DNA from: Atherix ibis
Taxonomy: Eukaryota > Arthropoda > Insecta > Diptera > Athericidae
Reading direction: 5' to 3'
Assembly (NCBI GenBank): GCA_958298945.1
Contig: OY282610.1
Location: forward strand, 51,901,667 to 51,965,666
Length of the DNA: 64,000 nt
The position numbers and the translations under genes are program-made. The notes beneath the pieces were generated by a model, which searched no databases, had not been told where the DNA came from, and saw only the letters and a program-made list of their open reading frames with translations. Shown in pieces: positions 11,162-23,304 of this stretch (the stretch's first letter is position 1; the number at the start of each line of letters is the position of its first letter).

Positions 11162-11793
11162 TCAGGATAATAAGAATAATTATTAGTTTCACATATGTAT
11201 GCGCATTAACATCATTAAACAAATTTTCGAAAAAAAATCCTTTTTCATAGAAAAACAGAAATTTAAAAAAAAATTTAATGATCTTTTGGCAAATTTTTCT
11301 CAAAACTCCTACCGAAATTTATCGTGACAAAAGTACGCAATGACACCATAAAAACCGTTCTAAAAACCTTAATTTTTATACAAAAAAAACGAATTTTAAG
11401 AAAGAAAACCATAAATTTTATGAATTTTTTCTCAAAATCACCAACAAAAATTTATCCAAAAATGATATTCTCATTCCAATCGAGAAAATATGCATTGGAG
11501 AAGCTTTGCCTGAAAGTACGCAATGACACCATAAAAACAATTCTAAAAACCTTAATTTTTATACAAAAAAAATGAATTTTAAGAAAGAAAAGTATTACAT
11601 ATACTTTAACATAGCCTTCTAGATAATATGGATCTAGAAGGCTATGTTAAAGTATATGTAATGAAACCATGAAACAAACTGCCATTTTTATCCAAAAAAG
11701 CAAACTTTATTTTTAAAAAAATACAGCGAACTTTAGGTATTTTTTTTTAAAACGCCTGGAAAAAATTTTCCTGTAAGGACTTTTTTAGTCCGA
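11162..11793 (+). repeat. HOR unit 8: truncated and rearranged
   Basis: Length only 632 bp. Z stops after ATCGTGAC near 11328 and jumps to the middle of an A monomer (AAAAGTACGCAATG). One type-d monomer follows. Most of W, all of V and the start of X are missing. In their place is an inverted copy of an X segment, giving the perfect hairpin at 11594-11662. The remainder of X and Y then resumes normally. Confidence 0.9.
11594..11662. repeat. Perfect 31-bp inverted repeat with 7-base loop
   Basis: The left arm is 11594-11624, the loop AATATGG is 11625-11631 and the right arm is 11632-11662. All 31 positions pair. The right arm is ordinary X sequence (CTAGAAGGCTATG). The left arm is its exact reverse complement, found nowhere else in the window. 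Both arms carry AGTATATG where the other units have AGTGTATG, so the arms match each other better than they match the array. A fold-back or template-switch origin is inferred. Confidence 0.93.
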
Positions 11794-13025
11794 TCAGAAT
11801 AATAAGAATAATTATTAGTTTCACATATGTATGCGCATTAACATCATTAAACAAATTTTCGAAAAATAGAAATTTAAAAAAAAATTTAATGATCTCTTGG
11901 CAAATTTTTCTCAAAACTCCCACCGAAATTTATCGTGACGTGTCATTTTCCTTCCAATCATTATATTAAGAGTCATAGAAGGTTTGCCTGAAAGTGTGCA
12001 ATGACACCACAAAATAAATTCTAAAAAACGTTAATTTTTATACAAAAAAAACGAATTTTAATAAAGAAAACAATTAATTTTATGAATTTTTTCTCAAAAT
12101 CACCAACAAAAATTTATCCAGAAAGGATATTCTCATTCCAATCGAGAAAATATGTATTGGAGAAGCTTTGCCTGAAAGTACGCAATGACACCATAAAAAC
12201 CGTTCTAAAAACCTTAATTTTTATACAAAAAAAACGAATTTTAATAAAGAAAACAATTAATTTTATGAATTTTTTCTCAAAATCACCAACAAAAATTTAT
12301 CCAGAAAGGATATTCTCATTCCAATCGAGAAAATATGCATTGGAGAAACTTTGCCTAAAAGTACGCAATGACACCATAAAAACCGTTCTAAAAACCTTAA
12401 TTTTTATACAAAAAAAATGAATTTTAAGAAAGAAACCCATAAATTTTATGAATTTTTTCTCAAAACCACCAACAAAAATTTATCCAGAAAGAATTTTCTC
12501 ATTCCAAAGAGAATAATATGAATTGGAGAAGCTTTGCCTGAAAGTGCACAATCATACCCCAAACAAACATCTCCAAAAAACCACCATTTTCATAGAGAAA
12601 AACAAATTTTAAGAGAAAGTGGACTCAGTGTAATAATTGTTGCCTCCTATTTTTTGAGAAAACTGGGTGCCTGATGTAAAAATTGGATTTTCGTGAATAT
12701 TGTCACAAATTTTCGAATTTTTGTGTTTTTTTGCATATCTTTAGGTGGTCAATTTATTTTGCTTTCAGTAAATAAAAAATTTAATTTTAGGCAATTTTTT
12801 TTTAATAGTGCTCACAAAAATTTATTCTGAAAGGATATTCCTTTTTCGATCAGGATAATATGGATCTAGAAGACTATGTTAAAGTGTATGTAATGAAACC
12901 ATGAAACAAATTGCGATTTTTATCCAAAAAAGCAAACTTTATTTTTAAAAAAATACAGCGAACTTTAGGTATTTTTTTTTAAAACGCCTGGAAAAAATTT
13001 TCCTGTAAGGACTTTTTTAGTCCGA
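11794..13025 (+). repeat. HOR unit 9: A block a-a, with 21-bp deletion
   Basis: Length 1232 bp. Two type-a monomers precede W. A 21-bp loss in Y at about 11866 is flanked by GAAAAAT-type direct repeats. GATCTCTTGGC and AAAACGTTAATTT are shared with unit 10. The V segment has CCTGATGTAAA and TTGTGTTTTTTTG. Confidence 0.92.
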
Positions 13026-14648
13026 TCAGGATAATAAGAATAATTATTAGTTTCACATATGTATGCGCATTAACATCATTAAACAAATTTTCGAAAAAAA
13101 TTCCTTTTTCATAGAAAAACAGAAATTTAAAAAAAAATTTAATGATCTCTTGGCAAATTTTTCTCAAAACTCCCACCGAAATTTATCGTGACATGTCATT
13201 TTCTTTCCAATCATTATATTAAGAGTCATAGAAGGTTTGCCTGAAAGTGTGCAATGACACCACAAAATAAATTCTAAAAAACGTTAATTTTTATACAAAA
13301 AAAAACGAATTTTAATAAAGAAAACAATTAATTTTATGAATTTTTTCTCAAAATCACCAACAAAAATTTATCCAGAAAGGATATTCTCATTCCAATCGAG
13401 AAAATATGTATTGGAGAAGCTTTGCCTGAAAGTACGCAATGACACCATAAAAACAATTCTAAAAACCTTAATTTGTATACAAAAAAAAACGAATTTTAAG
13501 AAAGAAAACTATAAATTTTATGAATTTTTTCTCAAAATCACCAACAAAAATTTATCCAGAAAGGATATTCTCATTCCAATCGAGAAAATATGTATTGGAG
13601 AAGCTTTGCCTGAAAGTACGCAATGACACCATAAAAACAATTCTAAAAACCTTAATTTGTATACAAAAAAAAAACGAATTTTAGGAAAGAAAACTATAAA
13701 TTTTATGAATTTTTTCTCAAAATCACCAACAAAAATTTATCCAGAAAGGATATTCTCATTCCAATCGAGAAAATATGCATTGGAGAAGCTTTGCCTAAAA
13801 GTACGCAATGACACCATAAAAACCGTTCTAAAAACCTTAATTTTTATACAAAAAAAACGAATTTTAATAAAGAAAACAATTAATTTTATGAATTTTTTCT
13901 AAAAATCACCAACAAAAATTTATCCAGAAAGGATATTCTCATTCCAATCGAGAAAATATGCATTGGAGAAGCTTTGCCTGAAAGTACGCAATGACACCAT
14001 AAAAACAATTCTAAAAACCTTAATTTTTATACAAAAAAAATGAATTTTAAGAAAGAAAACCATAAATTTTATGAATTTTTTCTCAAAACCACCAACAAAA
14101 ATTTATCCAGAAAGAATTTTCTCATTCCAATGAGAATAATATGAATTGGAGAAGCTTTGCCTGAAAGTGCACAATCATACCCCAAACAAACATCTCGAAA
14201 AAACCACCATTTTCATAGAGAAAAACAAATTTTAAGAGAAAGTGGACTCAGTGTAATAATTGTTGCCTCCTATTTTTTGAGAAAACTGGGTGCCTGGTGT
14301 AAAAATTGGATTTTCGTGAATATTGTCACAAATTTTCGAATTTTTGTGGTTTTTTGCATATCTTTAGGTGGTCAATTTATTTTGCTTTCAGTAAATAAAA
14401 AATTTAATTTTAGGCAATATTTTTTTAATAGTGCTCACAAAAATTTATTCTGAAAGGATATTCCTTTTTCGATCAGGATAATATGGATCTAGAAGGCTAT
14501 GTTAAAGTGTATGTAATGAAACCATGAAACAAATTGCCATTTTTATCCAAAAAAGCAAACTTTATTTTTAAAAAAATACAGCGAACTTTAGGTATTTTTT
14601 TTTAAAACGCCTGGAAAAAATTTTCCTGTAAGGACTTTTTTAGTCCGA
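13026..14648 (+). repeat. HOR unit 10: A block a-b-c-a
   Basis: Length 1623 bp. Y carries CGAAAAAAATTCC and GAAAAACAGAAATTT, related to unit 8 (11225-11265), which links it to the damaged stretch. The inner a has TTTTTTCTAAAAATC near 13897. W has ATCTCGAAAAAACC. Confidence 0.93.
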
Positions 14649-17189
14649 TCAGGATAATAAGAATAATTATTAGTTTCACATATGTATGCGCATTAACATC
14701 ATTAAACAAATTTTCGAAAAAATTTCCTTTTTCATAGAAAAATAGAAATTTAAAAAAAAATTTAATGATCTTTTGGCAAATTTTTCTCAAAATTCCCACC
14801 GAAATTTATCGTGACATGTCATTTTCCTTCCAATCATTATATTAAGAGTCATAGAGGGTTTGCCTGAAAGTGTGCAATGACACCACAAAATAAATTCTAA
14901 AAAACCTTAATTTTTATACAAAAAAAACGAATTTTAATAAAGAAAACAATTAATTTTATGAATTTTTTCTCAAAATCACCAACAAAAATTTATCCAGAAA
15001 GGATATTCTCATTCCAATCGAGAAAATATGTATTGGAGAAGCTTTGCCTGAATGTACGCAATGACACCATAAAAACAATTCTAAAAACCTTAATTTGTAT
15101 ACAAAAAAAAACGAATTTTAAGAAAGAAAACTATAAATTTTATGAATTTTTTCTCAAAATCACCAACAAAAATTTATCCAGAAAAGATATTCTCATTCCA
15201 ATCGAGAAAATATGTATTGGAGAAGCTTTGCCTGAAAGTACGCAATGACACCATAAAAACAATTCTAAAAACCTTAATTTGTATACAAAAAAAAACGAAT
15301 TTTAGGAAAGAAAACTATAAATTTTATGAATTTTTTCTCAAAATCACCAACAAAAATTTATCCAGAAAGGATATTCTCATTCCAATCGAGAAAATATGCA
15401 TTGGAGAAGCTTTGCCTAAAAGTACGCAATGACACCATAAAAACCGTTCTAAAAACCTTAATTTTTATACAAAAAAAACGAATTTTAAGAAAGAAAACCA
15501 TAAATTTTATGAATTTTTTCTCAAAATCACCAACAAAAATTTATCCAGAAATGATATTCTCATTCCAATCGAGAAAATATGCATTGGAGAAGCTTTGCCT
15601 GAAAGTACGGAATGACACCATAAAAACAATTCTAAAAACCTTAATTTTTATACAAAAAAAATGAATTTTAAGAAAGAAAACCATAAATTTTATGAATTTT
15701 TTCTCAAAACCACCAACAAAAATTTATCCAGAAAGGATATTCTCATTCCAATCGAGAAAATATATATTGGAAAAGCTTTGCCTGAAAGTACGCAATGACA
15801 CCATAAAAACAATTCTAAAAACCTTAATTTGTATACAAAAAAAAAACGAATTTTAAGAAAGAAAACTATAAATTTTATGAATTTTTTCTCAAAATCACCA
15901 ACAAAAATTTATCCAGAAAGGATATTCTCATTCCAATCGAGAAAATATGTATTGGAGAAGCTTTGCCTAAAAGTACGCAATGACACCATAAAATCAATTC
16001 TAAAAACCTTAATTTGTATACAAAAAAAAACGAATTTTAGGAAAGAAAACTATAAATTTTATGAATTTTTTCTCAAAATCACCAACAAAAATTTATCCAG
16101 AAAGGATATCCTCATTCCAATCGAGAAAATATGCATTGGAGAAGCTTTGCCCAAAAGTACGCAATGACACCATAAAAACCGTTCTAAAAACCTTAATTTT
16201 TATACAAAAAAAAACGAATTTTAATAAAGAAAACTATTAATTTTATGAATTTTTTCTCAAAATCACCAACAAAAATTTATCCAGAAAGGATATTCTCATT
16301 TCAATCGAGAAAATATGCATTGGAGAAGCTTTGCCTAAAAGTACGCAATGACACCATAAAAACCATTCTAAAAACCTTAATTTTTATACAAAAAAAAACG
16401 AATTTTAAGAAAGAAAACCATAAATTTTATGAATTTTTTCTCAAAATCACCAACAAAAATTTATCCAGAAATGATATTCTCATTCCAATCGAGAAAATAT
16501 GCATTGGAGAAGCTTTGCCTGAAAGTACGCAATGACACCATAAAAACAATTCTAAAAACCTTAATTTTTATACAAAAAAAATGAATTTTAAGAAAGAAAA
16601 CCATAAATTTTATGAATTTTTTCTCAAAACTACCAACAAAAATTTATCCAGAAAGAATTTTCTCATTCCAATGAGAATAATATGAATTGGAGAAGCTTTG
16701 CCTGAAAGTGCACAATCATACCCCAAACAAACATCTCCAAAAAACCACCATTTTCATAGAGAAAAACAAATTTTAAGAGAAAGTGGACTCAGTGTAATAA
16801 TTGTTGCCTCCTATTTTTTGAGAAAACTGGGTGCCTGGTGTAAAAATTGGATTTTCGTGAATATTGTCACAAATTTTCGAATTTTTGTGGTTTTTTGCAT
16901 ATCTTTAGGTGGTCAATTTATTTTGCTTTCAGTAAATAAAAAAATTAATTTTAGGCAATTTTTTTTTAATAGTGCTCACAAAAATTTATTCTGAAAGGAT
17001 ATTCCTTTTTCGATCAGGATAATATGGATCTAGAAGGCTATGTTAAAGTGTATGTAATGAAACCATGAAACAAATTGCCATTTTTATCCAAAAAAGCAAA
17101 CTTTATTTTTAAAAAAATACAGCGAACTTTAGGTATTTTTTTTTAAAACGCCTGGAAAAAATTTTCCTGTAAGGACTTTTTTAGTCCGA
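14649..17189 (+). repeat. HOR unit 11: expanded, a-b-c-d-(W/A)-b-c-a-d
   Basis: Length 2541 bp, nine monomers before the true W. The fifth (from about 15662) starts as W (AAAACCACC) and continues as A (GAAAGGATATTC); the switch lies within 15711-15735. The unit therefore looks like two A blocks joined by unequal exchange, with V-X-Y-Z of the first unit lost. Confidence 0.93.
15662..15845 (+). repeat. W/A hybrid monomer in expanded unit 11
   Basis: The W start (CCATAAA, AAAACCACC) changes to A (GAAAGGATATTC, AATCGAGAAAATATATATTGG) within 15711-15735. V-X-Y-Z are skipped and another b-c-a-d block follows. Confidence 0.9.
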
Positions 17190-18627
17190 TCAGGATAATA
17201 AGAATAATTATTAGTTTCACATATGTATGTTTATTAAAATCATTAAACAAATTTTCGAAAAAATTTCCTTTTTCATAGAAAAATAGAAATTTAAAAAAAA
17301 ATTTAATGATCTTTTGGCAAATTTTTCTCAAAACTCCCACCGAAATTTATCGTGACATGTCATTTTCCTTCTAATCATTATATTAAGAGTCATAGAAGGT
17401 TTGCCTGAAAGTGTGCAATGACACCACAAAATAAATTCTAAAAAACCTTAATTTTTATACAAAAAAAACGAATTTTAATAAAGAAAACAATTAATTTTAT
17501 GAATTTTTTCTCAAAATCACCAACAAAAATTTATCCAGAAAGGATATTCTCATTCCAATCGAAAAAATATGTATTGGAGAAGCTTTGCCTGAAAGTACGC
17601 AATGACACCATAAAAACAATTCTAAAAACCTTAATTTGTATACAAAAAAAAACGAATTTTAAGAAAGAAAACTATAAATTTTATGAATTTTTTCTCAAAA
17701 TCACCAACAAAAATTTATCCAGAAAGGATATTCTCATTCCAATCGAGAAAATATGTATTGGAGAAGCTTTGCCTGAAAGTACGCAATGACACCATAAGAA
17801 CAATTCTAAAAACCTTAATTTGTATACAAAAAAAAACGAATTTTAGGAAAGAAAACTATAAATTTTATGAATTTTTTCTCAAAATCACCAACAAAAATTT
17901 ATCCAGAAATGATATTCTCATTCCAATCGAGAAAATATGCATTGGAGAAGCTTTGCCTGAAAGTACGCAATGACACCATAAAAACAATTCTAAAAACCTT
18001 AATTTTTATACAAAAAAAATGAATTTTAAGAAAGAAAACCATAAATTTTATGAATTTTTTCTCAAAACCACCAACAAAAATTTATCCAGAAAGAATTTTC
18101 TCATTCCAATGAGAATAATATGAATTGGAGAAGCTTTGCCTGAAAGTGCACAATCTTACCCCAAACAAACATCTCCAAAAAACCACCATTTTCATAGAGA
18201 AAAACAAATTTTAAGAGAAAGTGGACTCAGTGTAATAATTGTTGCCTCCTATTTTTTGAGAAAACTGGGTGCCTGGTGTAAAAATTGGATTTTCGTGAAT
18301 ATTGTCACAAATTTTCGAATTTTTGTGGTTTTTTGCATATCTTTAGGTGGTCAATTTATTTTGCTTTCAGTAAATAAAAAATTTAATTTTAGGCAATTTT
18401 TTTTTAATAGTGCTCACAAAAATTTATTCTGAGAGGATATTCCTTTTTCGATCAGGATAATATGGATCTAGAAGGCTATGTTAAAGTGTATGTAATGAAA
18501 CCATGAAACAAATTGCCATTTTTATCCAAAAAAGCAAACTTTATTTTTAAAAAAATACAGCGAACTTTAGGTATTTTTTTTTAAAACGCCTGGAAAAAAT
18601 TTTCCTGTAAGGACTTTTTTAGTCCGA
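17190..18627 (+). repeat. HOR unit 12: A block a-b-c/d
   Basis: Length 1438 bp. The third A monomer is a c/d hybrid like that of unit 1. Y near 17226-17240 reads TATGTATGTTTATTAAAATC, four clustered changes from TATGTATGCGCATTAACATC that remove the TGCGCA palindrome. Confidence 0.92.
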
Positions 18628-20249
18628 TCAGGATAATAAGAATAATTATTAGTTTCACATATGTATGCGCATTAACATCATTAAACAAATTTTCGAAAAA
18701 ATTTCCTTTTTCATAGAAAAATAGAAATTTAAAAAAAAATTTAATGATCTTTTGGCAAATTTTTCTCAAAACTCCCACCGAAATTTATCGTGACATGTCA
18801 TTTTCCTTCCAATCATTATATTAAGAGTCATAGAAGGTTTGCCTGAAAGTGTGCAATGACACCACAAAATAAATTCTAAAAAACCTTAATTTTTATACAA
18901 AAAAAACGAATTTTAATAAAGAAAACAATTAATTTTATGAATTTTTTCTCAAAATCACCAACAAAAATTTATCCAGAAAGAATATTCTCATTCCAATCGA
19001 GAAAATATGTATTGAAGAAGCTTTGCCTGAAAGTACGCAATGACACCATAAAAACAATTCTAAAAACCTTAATTTGTATACAAAAAAAAACGAATTTTAA
19101 GAAAGAAAACTATAAATTTTATGAATTTTTTCTCAAAATCACCAACAAAAATTTATCCAGAAAGGATATTCTCATTCCAATCGAGAAAATATGTATTGGA
19201 GAAGCTTTGCCTGAAAGTACGCAATGACACCATAAAAACAATTCTAAAAACCTTAATTTGTATACAAAAAAAAACGAATTTTCGGAAAGAAAACTATAAA
19301 TTTTATGAATTTTTTCTCAAAATCACCAACAAAAATTTATCCAGAAAGGATATTCTCATTCCAATCAAGAAAATATGCATTGGAGAAGCTTTGCCTAAAA
19401 GTACGCAATGACACCATAAAAACGGTTCTAAAAACCTTAATTTTTATACAAAAAAAACGAATTTTAAGAAAGAAAACCATAAATTTTATGAATTTTTTCT
19501 CAAAATCACCAACAAAAATTTATCCAGAAATGATATTCTCATTCCAATCGAGAAAATATGCATTGGAGAAGCTTTGCCCGAAAGTACGCAATGACACCAT
19601 AAAAACAATTCTAAAAACCTTAATTTTTATACAAAAAAAAATGAATTTTAAGAAAGAAAACCATAAATTTTATGAATTTTTTCTCAAAACCACCAACAAA
19701 AATTTATCCAGAAAGAATTTTCTCATTCCAATGAGAATAATATGAATTGGAGAAGCTTTGCCTGAAAGTGCACAATCATACCCCAAACAAACATCTCCAA
19801 AAAACCACCATTTTCATAGAGAAAAACAAATTTTAAGAGAAAGTGGACTCAGTGTAATAATTGTTGCCTCCTATTTTTTGAGAAAACTGGGTGCCTGGTG
19901 TAAAAATTGGATTTTCGTGAATATTGTCACAAATTTTCGAATTTTTGTGGTTTTTTGCATATCTTTAGGTGGTCAATTTATTTTGCTTTCAGTAAATAAA
20001 AAATTTAATTTTAGGCAATTTTTTTTTAATAGTGCTCACAAAAATTTATTCTGAAAGGATATTCCTTTTTCGATCAGGATAATATGGATCTAGAAGGCTA
20101 TGTTAAAGTGTATGTAATGAAACTATGAAACAAATTGCCATTTTTATCCAAAAAAGCAAACTTTATTTTTTTAAAAATACAGCAAACTTTAGGTATTTTT
20201 TTTTAAAACGCCTGGAAAAAATTTTCCTGTAAGGACTTTTTTAGTCCGA
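18628..20249 (+). repeat. HOR unit 13: A block a-b-c-d
   Basis: Length 1622 bp. Private changes include TTTCGGAAAG in c near 19280, AATCAAGAAAATATGC (loss of a CpG) and TTTGCCCGAAAG in d. The d poly-A run is one base longer than usual. Confidence 0.92.
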
Positions 20250-21868
20250 TCAGGATAATAAGAATAATTATTAGTTTTACATATGTATGCGCATTAACAT
20301 CATTAAACAAATTTTCGAAAAAATTTCCTTTTTCATAGAAAAATAGAAATTTAAAAAAAAATTTAATGATCTTTTGGCAAATTTTTCTCAAAACTCCCAC
20401 CGAAATTTATCGTGACATGTCATTTTCCTTCCAATCATTATATTAAGATTCATAGAAGGTTTGCCTGAAAGTGTGCAATGACACCACAAAATAAATTCTA
20501 AAAAACCCTAATTTTTATACAAACAAAACGAATTTTAATAAAGAAAACAATTAATTTTATGAATTTTTTCTCAAAATCACCAACAAAAATTTATCCAGAA
20601 AGGATATTCTCATTCCAATCGAAAAAATATGTATTGGAGAAGCTTTGCCTGAAAGTACGCAATGACACCATAAAAACAATTCTAAAAACCTTAATTTGTA
20701 TACAAAAAAAAACGAATTTAAGGAAAGAAAACTATAAATTTTATGAATTTTTTCTCAAAATCACCAACAAAAATTTATCCAGAAAGGATATTCTCATTCC
20801 AATCGAGAAAATATGCATTGGAGAAGCTTTGCCTAAAAGTACGCAATGACACCATAAAAACCGTTCTAAAAACCTTAATTTTTATACAAAAAAAACGAAT
20901 TTTAATAAAGAAAACAATTAATTTTATGAATTTTTTCTCAAAATCACCAACAAAAATTTATCCAGAAAGGATATTCTCATTCCAATCGAGAAAATATGCA
21001 TTGGAGAAGCTTTGCCTAAAAGTACGCAATGACACCATAAAAACCGTTCTAAAAACCTTAATTTTTATACAAAAAAAACGAATTTTAAGAAAGAAAACCA
21101 TAAATTTTATGAATTTTTTTTCAAAATCACCAACAAAAATTTATCCAGAAATGATATTCTCATTTCAATCTAGAAAATATGCATTGGAGAAGCTTTGCCT
21201 AAAAGTACGCAATGACACCATAAAAACAATTCTAAAAACCTTAATTTTTATACAAAAAAAATGAATTTTAAGAAAGAAAACCATAAATTTTATGAATTTT
21301 TTCTCAAAACCACCAAAAAAAATTTATCCAGAAAGAATTTTCTCATTCCAATGAGAATAATATGAATTGGAGAAGCTTTGCCTGAAAGTGCACAATCATA
21401 CCCCAAACAAACATCTCCAAAAAACCACCATTTTCATAGAGAAAAACAAATTTTAAGAGAAAGTGGACTCAGTGTAATAATTGTTGCCTCCTATTTTTTG
21501 AGAAAACTGGGTGCCTGGTGTAAAAATTGGATTTTCGTGAATATTGTCACAAATTTTGAATTTTTGTGGTGTTTTGCATATCTTTAGGTGGTCAATTTAT
21601 TTTGCTTTCAGTAAATAAAAAATTTAATTTTAGGCAATTTTTTTTTAATAGTGCTCACAAAAATTTATTCTGAAAGGATATTCCTTTTTCGATCAGGATA
21701 ATATGGATCTAGAAGGCTATGTTAAAGTGTATGTAATGAAACCATGAAACAAATTGCCATTTTTATCCAAAAAAGCAAACTTTATTTTTAAAAAAATACA
21801 GCGAACTTTAGGTATTTTTTTTTAAAACGCCTGGAAAAAATTTTCCTGTAAGGACTTTTTTAGTCCGA
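20250..21868 (+). repeat. HOR unit 14: A block a-c-a-d
   Basis: Length 1619 bp. Type b is missing. The second monomer starts TTTAAGGAAAG, close to type c with one change. The W core has CCACCAAAAAAAATT near 21315. One base is lost in V (AATTTTGAATTTTTG near 21555). Confidence 0.92.
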
Positions 21869-23304
21869 TCAGGATAATAAGAATAATTATTAGTTTCACA
21901 TATGTATGCGCATTAACATCATTAAACAAATTTTCGAAAAAATTTCCTTTTTCATAGAAAAATAGAAATTTAAAAAAAAATTTAATGATCTTTTGGCAAA
22001 TTTTTCTCAAAACTCCCACCGAAATTTATCGTGACATGTCATTTTCCTTCCAATCATTATATTAAGAGTCATAGAAGGTTTGCCTGAAAGTGTGCAATGA
22101 CACCACAAAATAAATTCTAAAAACCTTAATTTGTATACAAAAAAAAACGAATTTTAAGAAAGAAAACTATAAATTTTATGAATTTTTTCTCAAAATCACC
22201 AACAAAAATTTATCCAGAAAGGATATTCTCATTCCAATCGAGAAAATATGTATTGGAGAAGCTTTGCCTGAAAGTACGCAATGACACCATAAAAACAATT
22301 CTAAAAACCTTAATTTGTATACAAAAAAAAACGTATTTTAGGAAAGAAAACTATAAATTTTATGAATTTTTTCTCAAAATCACCAACAAAAATTTATCCA
22401 GAAAGGATATTCTCATTCCAATCGAGAAAATATGCATTAGAGAAGCTTTGCCTAAAAGTACGCAATGACACCATAAAAACCGTTCTAAAAACCTTAATTT
22501 TTATACAAAAAAAACGAATTTTAAGAAAGAAAACCATAAATTTTATGAATTTTTTCTCAAAATCACCAACAAAAATTTATCCAGAAATGATATTCTCATT
22601 CCAATCGAGAAAATATGCATTGGAGAAGCTTTGCCTGAAAGTACGCAATGACACCATAAAAACAATTCTAAAAACCTTAATTTTTATACAAAAAAAATGA
22701 ATTTTAAGAAAGAAAACCATAAATTTTATGAATTTTTTCTCAAAACCACCAACAAAAATTTATCCAGAAAGAATTTTCTCATTCCAATGAGAATAATATG
22801 AATTGGAGAAGCTTTGCCTGAAAGTGCACAATCATACCCCAAACAAACATCTCCAAAAAAACACCATTTTCATAGAGAAAAACAAATTTTAAGAGAAAGT
22901 GGACTCAGTGTAATAATTGTTGCCTCCTATTTTTTGAGAAAACTGGGTGCCTGGTGTAAAAATTGGATTTTCGTGAATATTGTCACAAATTTTCGAATTT
23001 TTGTGGTTTTTTGCATATCTTTAGGTGGTCAATTTATTTTGCTTTCAGTAAATAAAAAATTTAATTTTAGGCAATTTTTTTTTAATAGTGCTCACAAAAA
23101 TTTATTCTGAAAGGATATTCCTTTTTCGATCAGGATAATATGGATCTAGAAGGCTATGTTAAAGTGTATGTAATGAAACCATGAAACAAATTGCCATTTT
23201 TATCCAAAAAAGCAAACTTTATTTTTAAAAAAATACAGCGAACTTTAGGTATTTTTTCTTAAACGCCTGGAAAAAATTTTCCTGTAAGGACTTTTTTAGT
23301 CCAA
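21869..23304 (+). repeat. HOR unit 15: A block b-c-d
   Basis: Length 1436 bp. As in unit 5, the leading type a is absent and Z joins a type b directly (TAAAAACCTTAATTTGTATAC near 22120). The Y start has a shortened T run (TTTTTTCTTAAACGCC near 23250). Confidence 0.92.
22139..22211. other. Phased A/T tracts in the monomer start (likely curved DNA)
   Basis: This is a representative copy of a segment found in every A-type monomer. Tracts run at 22139-22147, 22150-22155, 22159-22166 (one interruption), 22171-22177, 22181-22188, 22192-22196 and 22204-22211. Their centres are spaced about 9.5 to 13.5 bp, mostly close to 10 bp. A-tracts in phase with the helical turn are known to bend DNA. Curvature here is inferred, not measured. 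Confidence 0.6.

Noticed and set aside
11594..11662. Rho-independent terminator or terminal inverted repeat of a transposon
   Set aside because: The hairpin is AT-rich, unique, and built from satellite X sequence. No element lies between distant inverted ends and no coding sequence precedes it.
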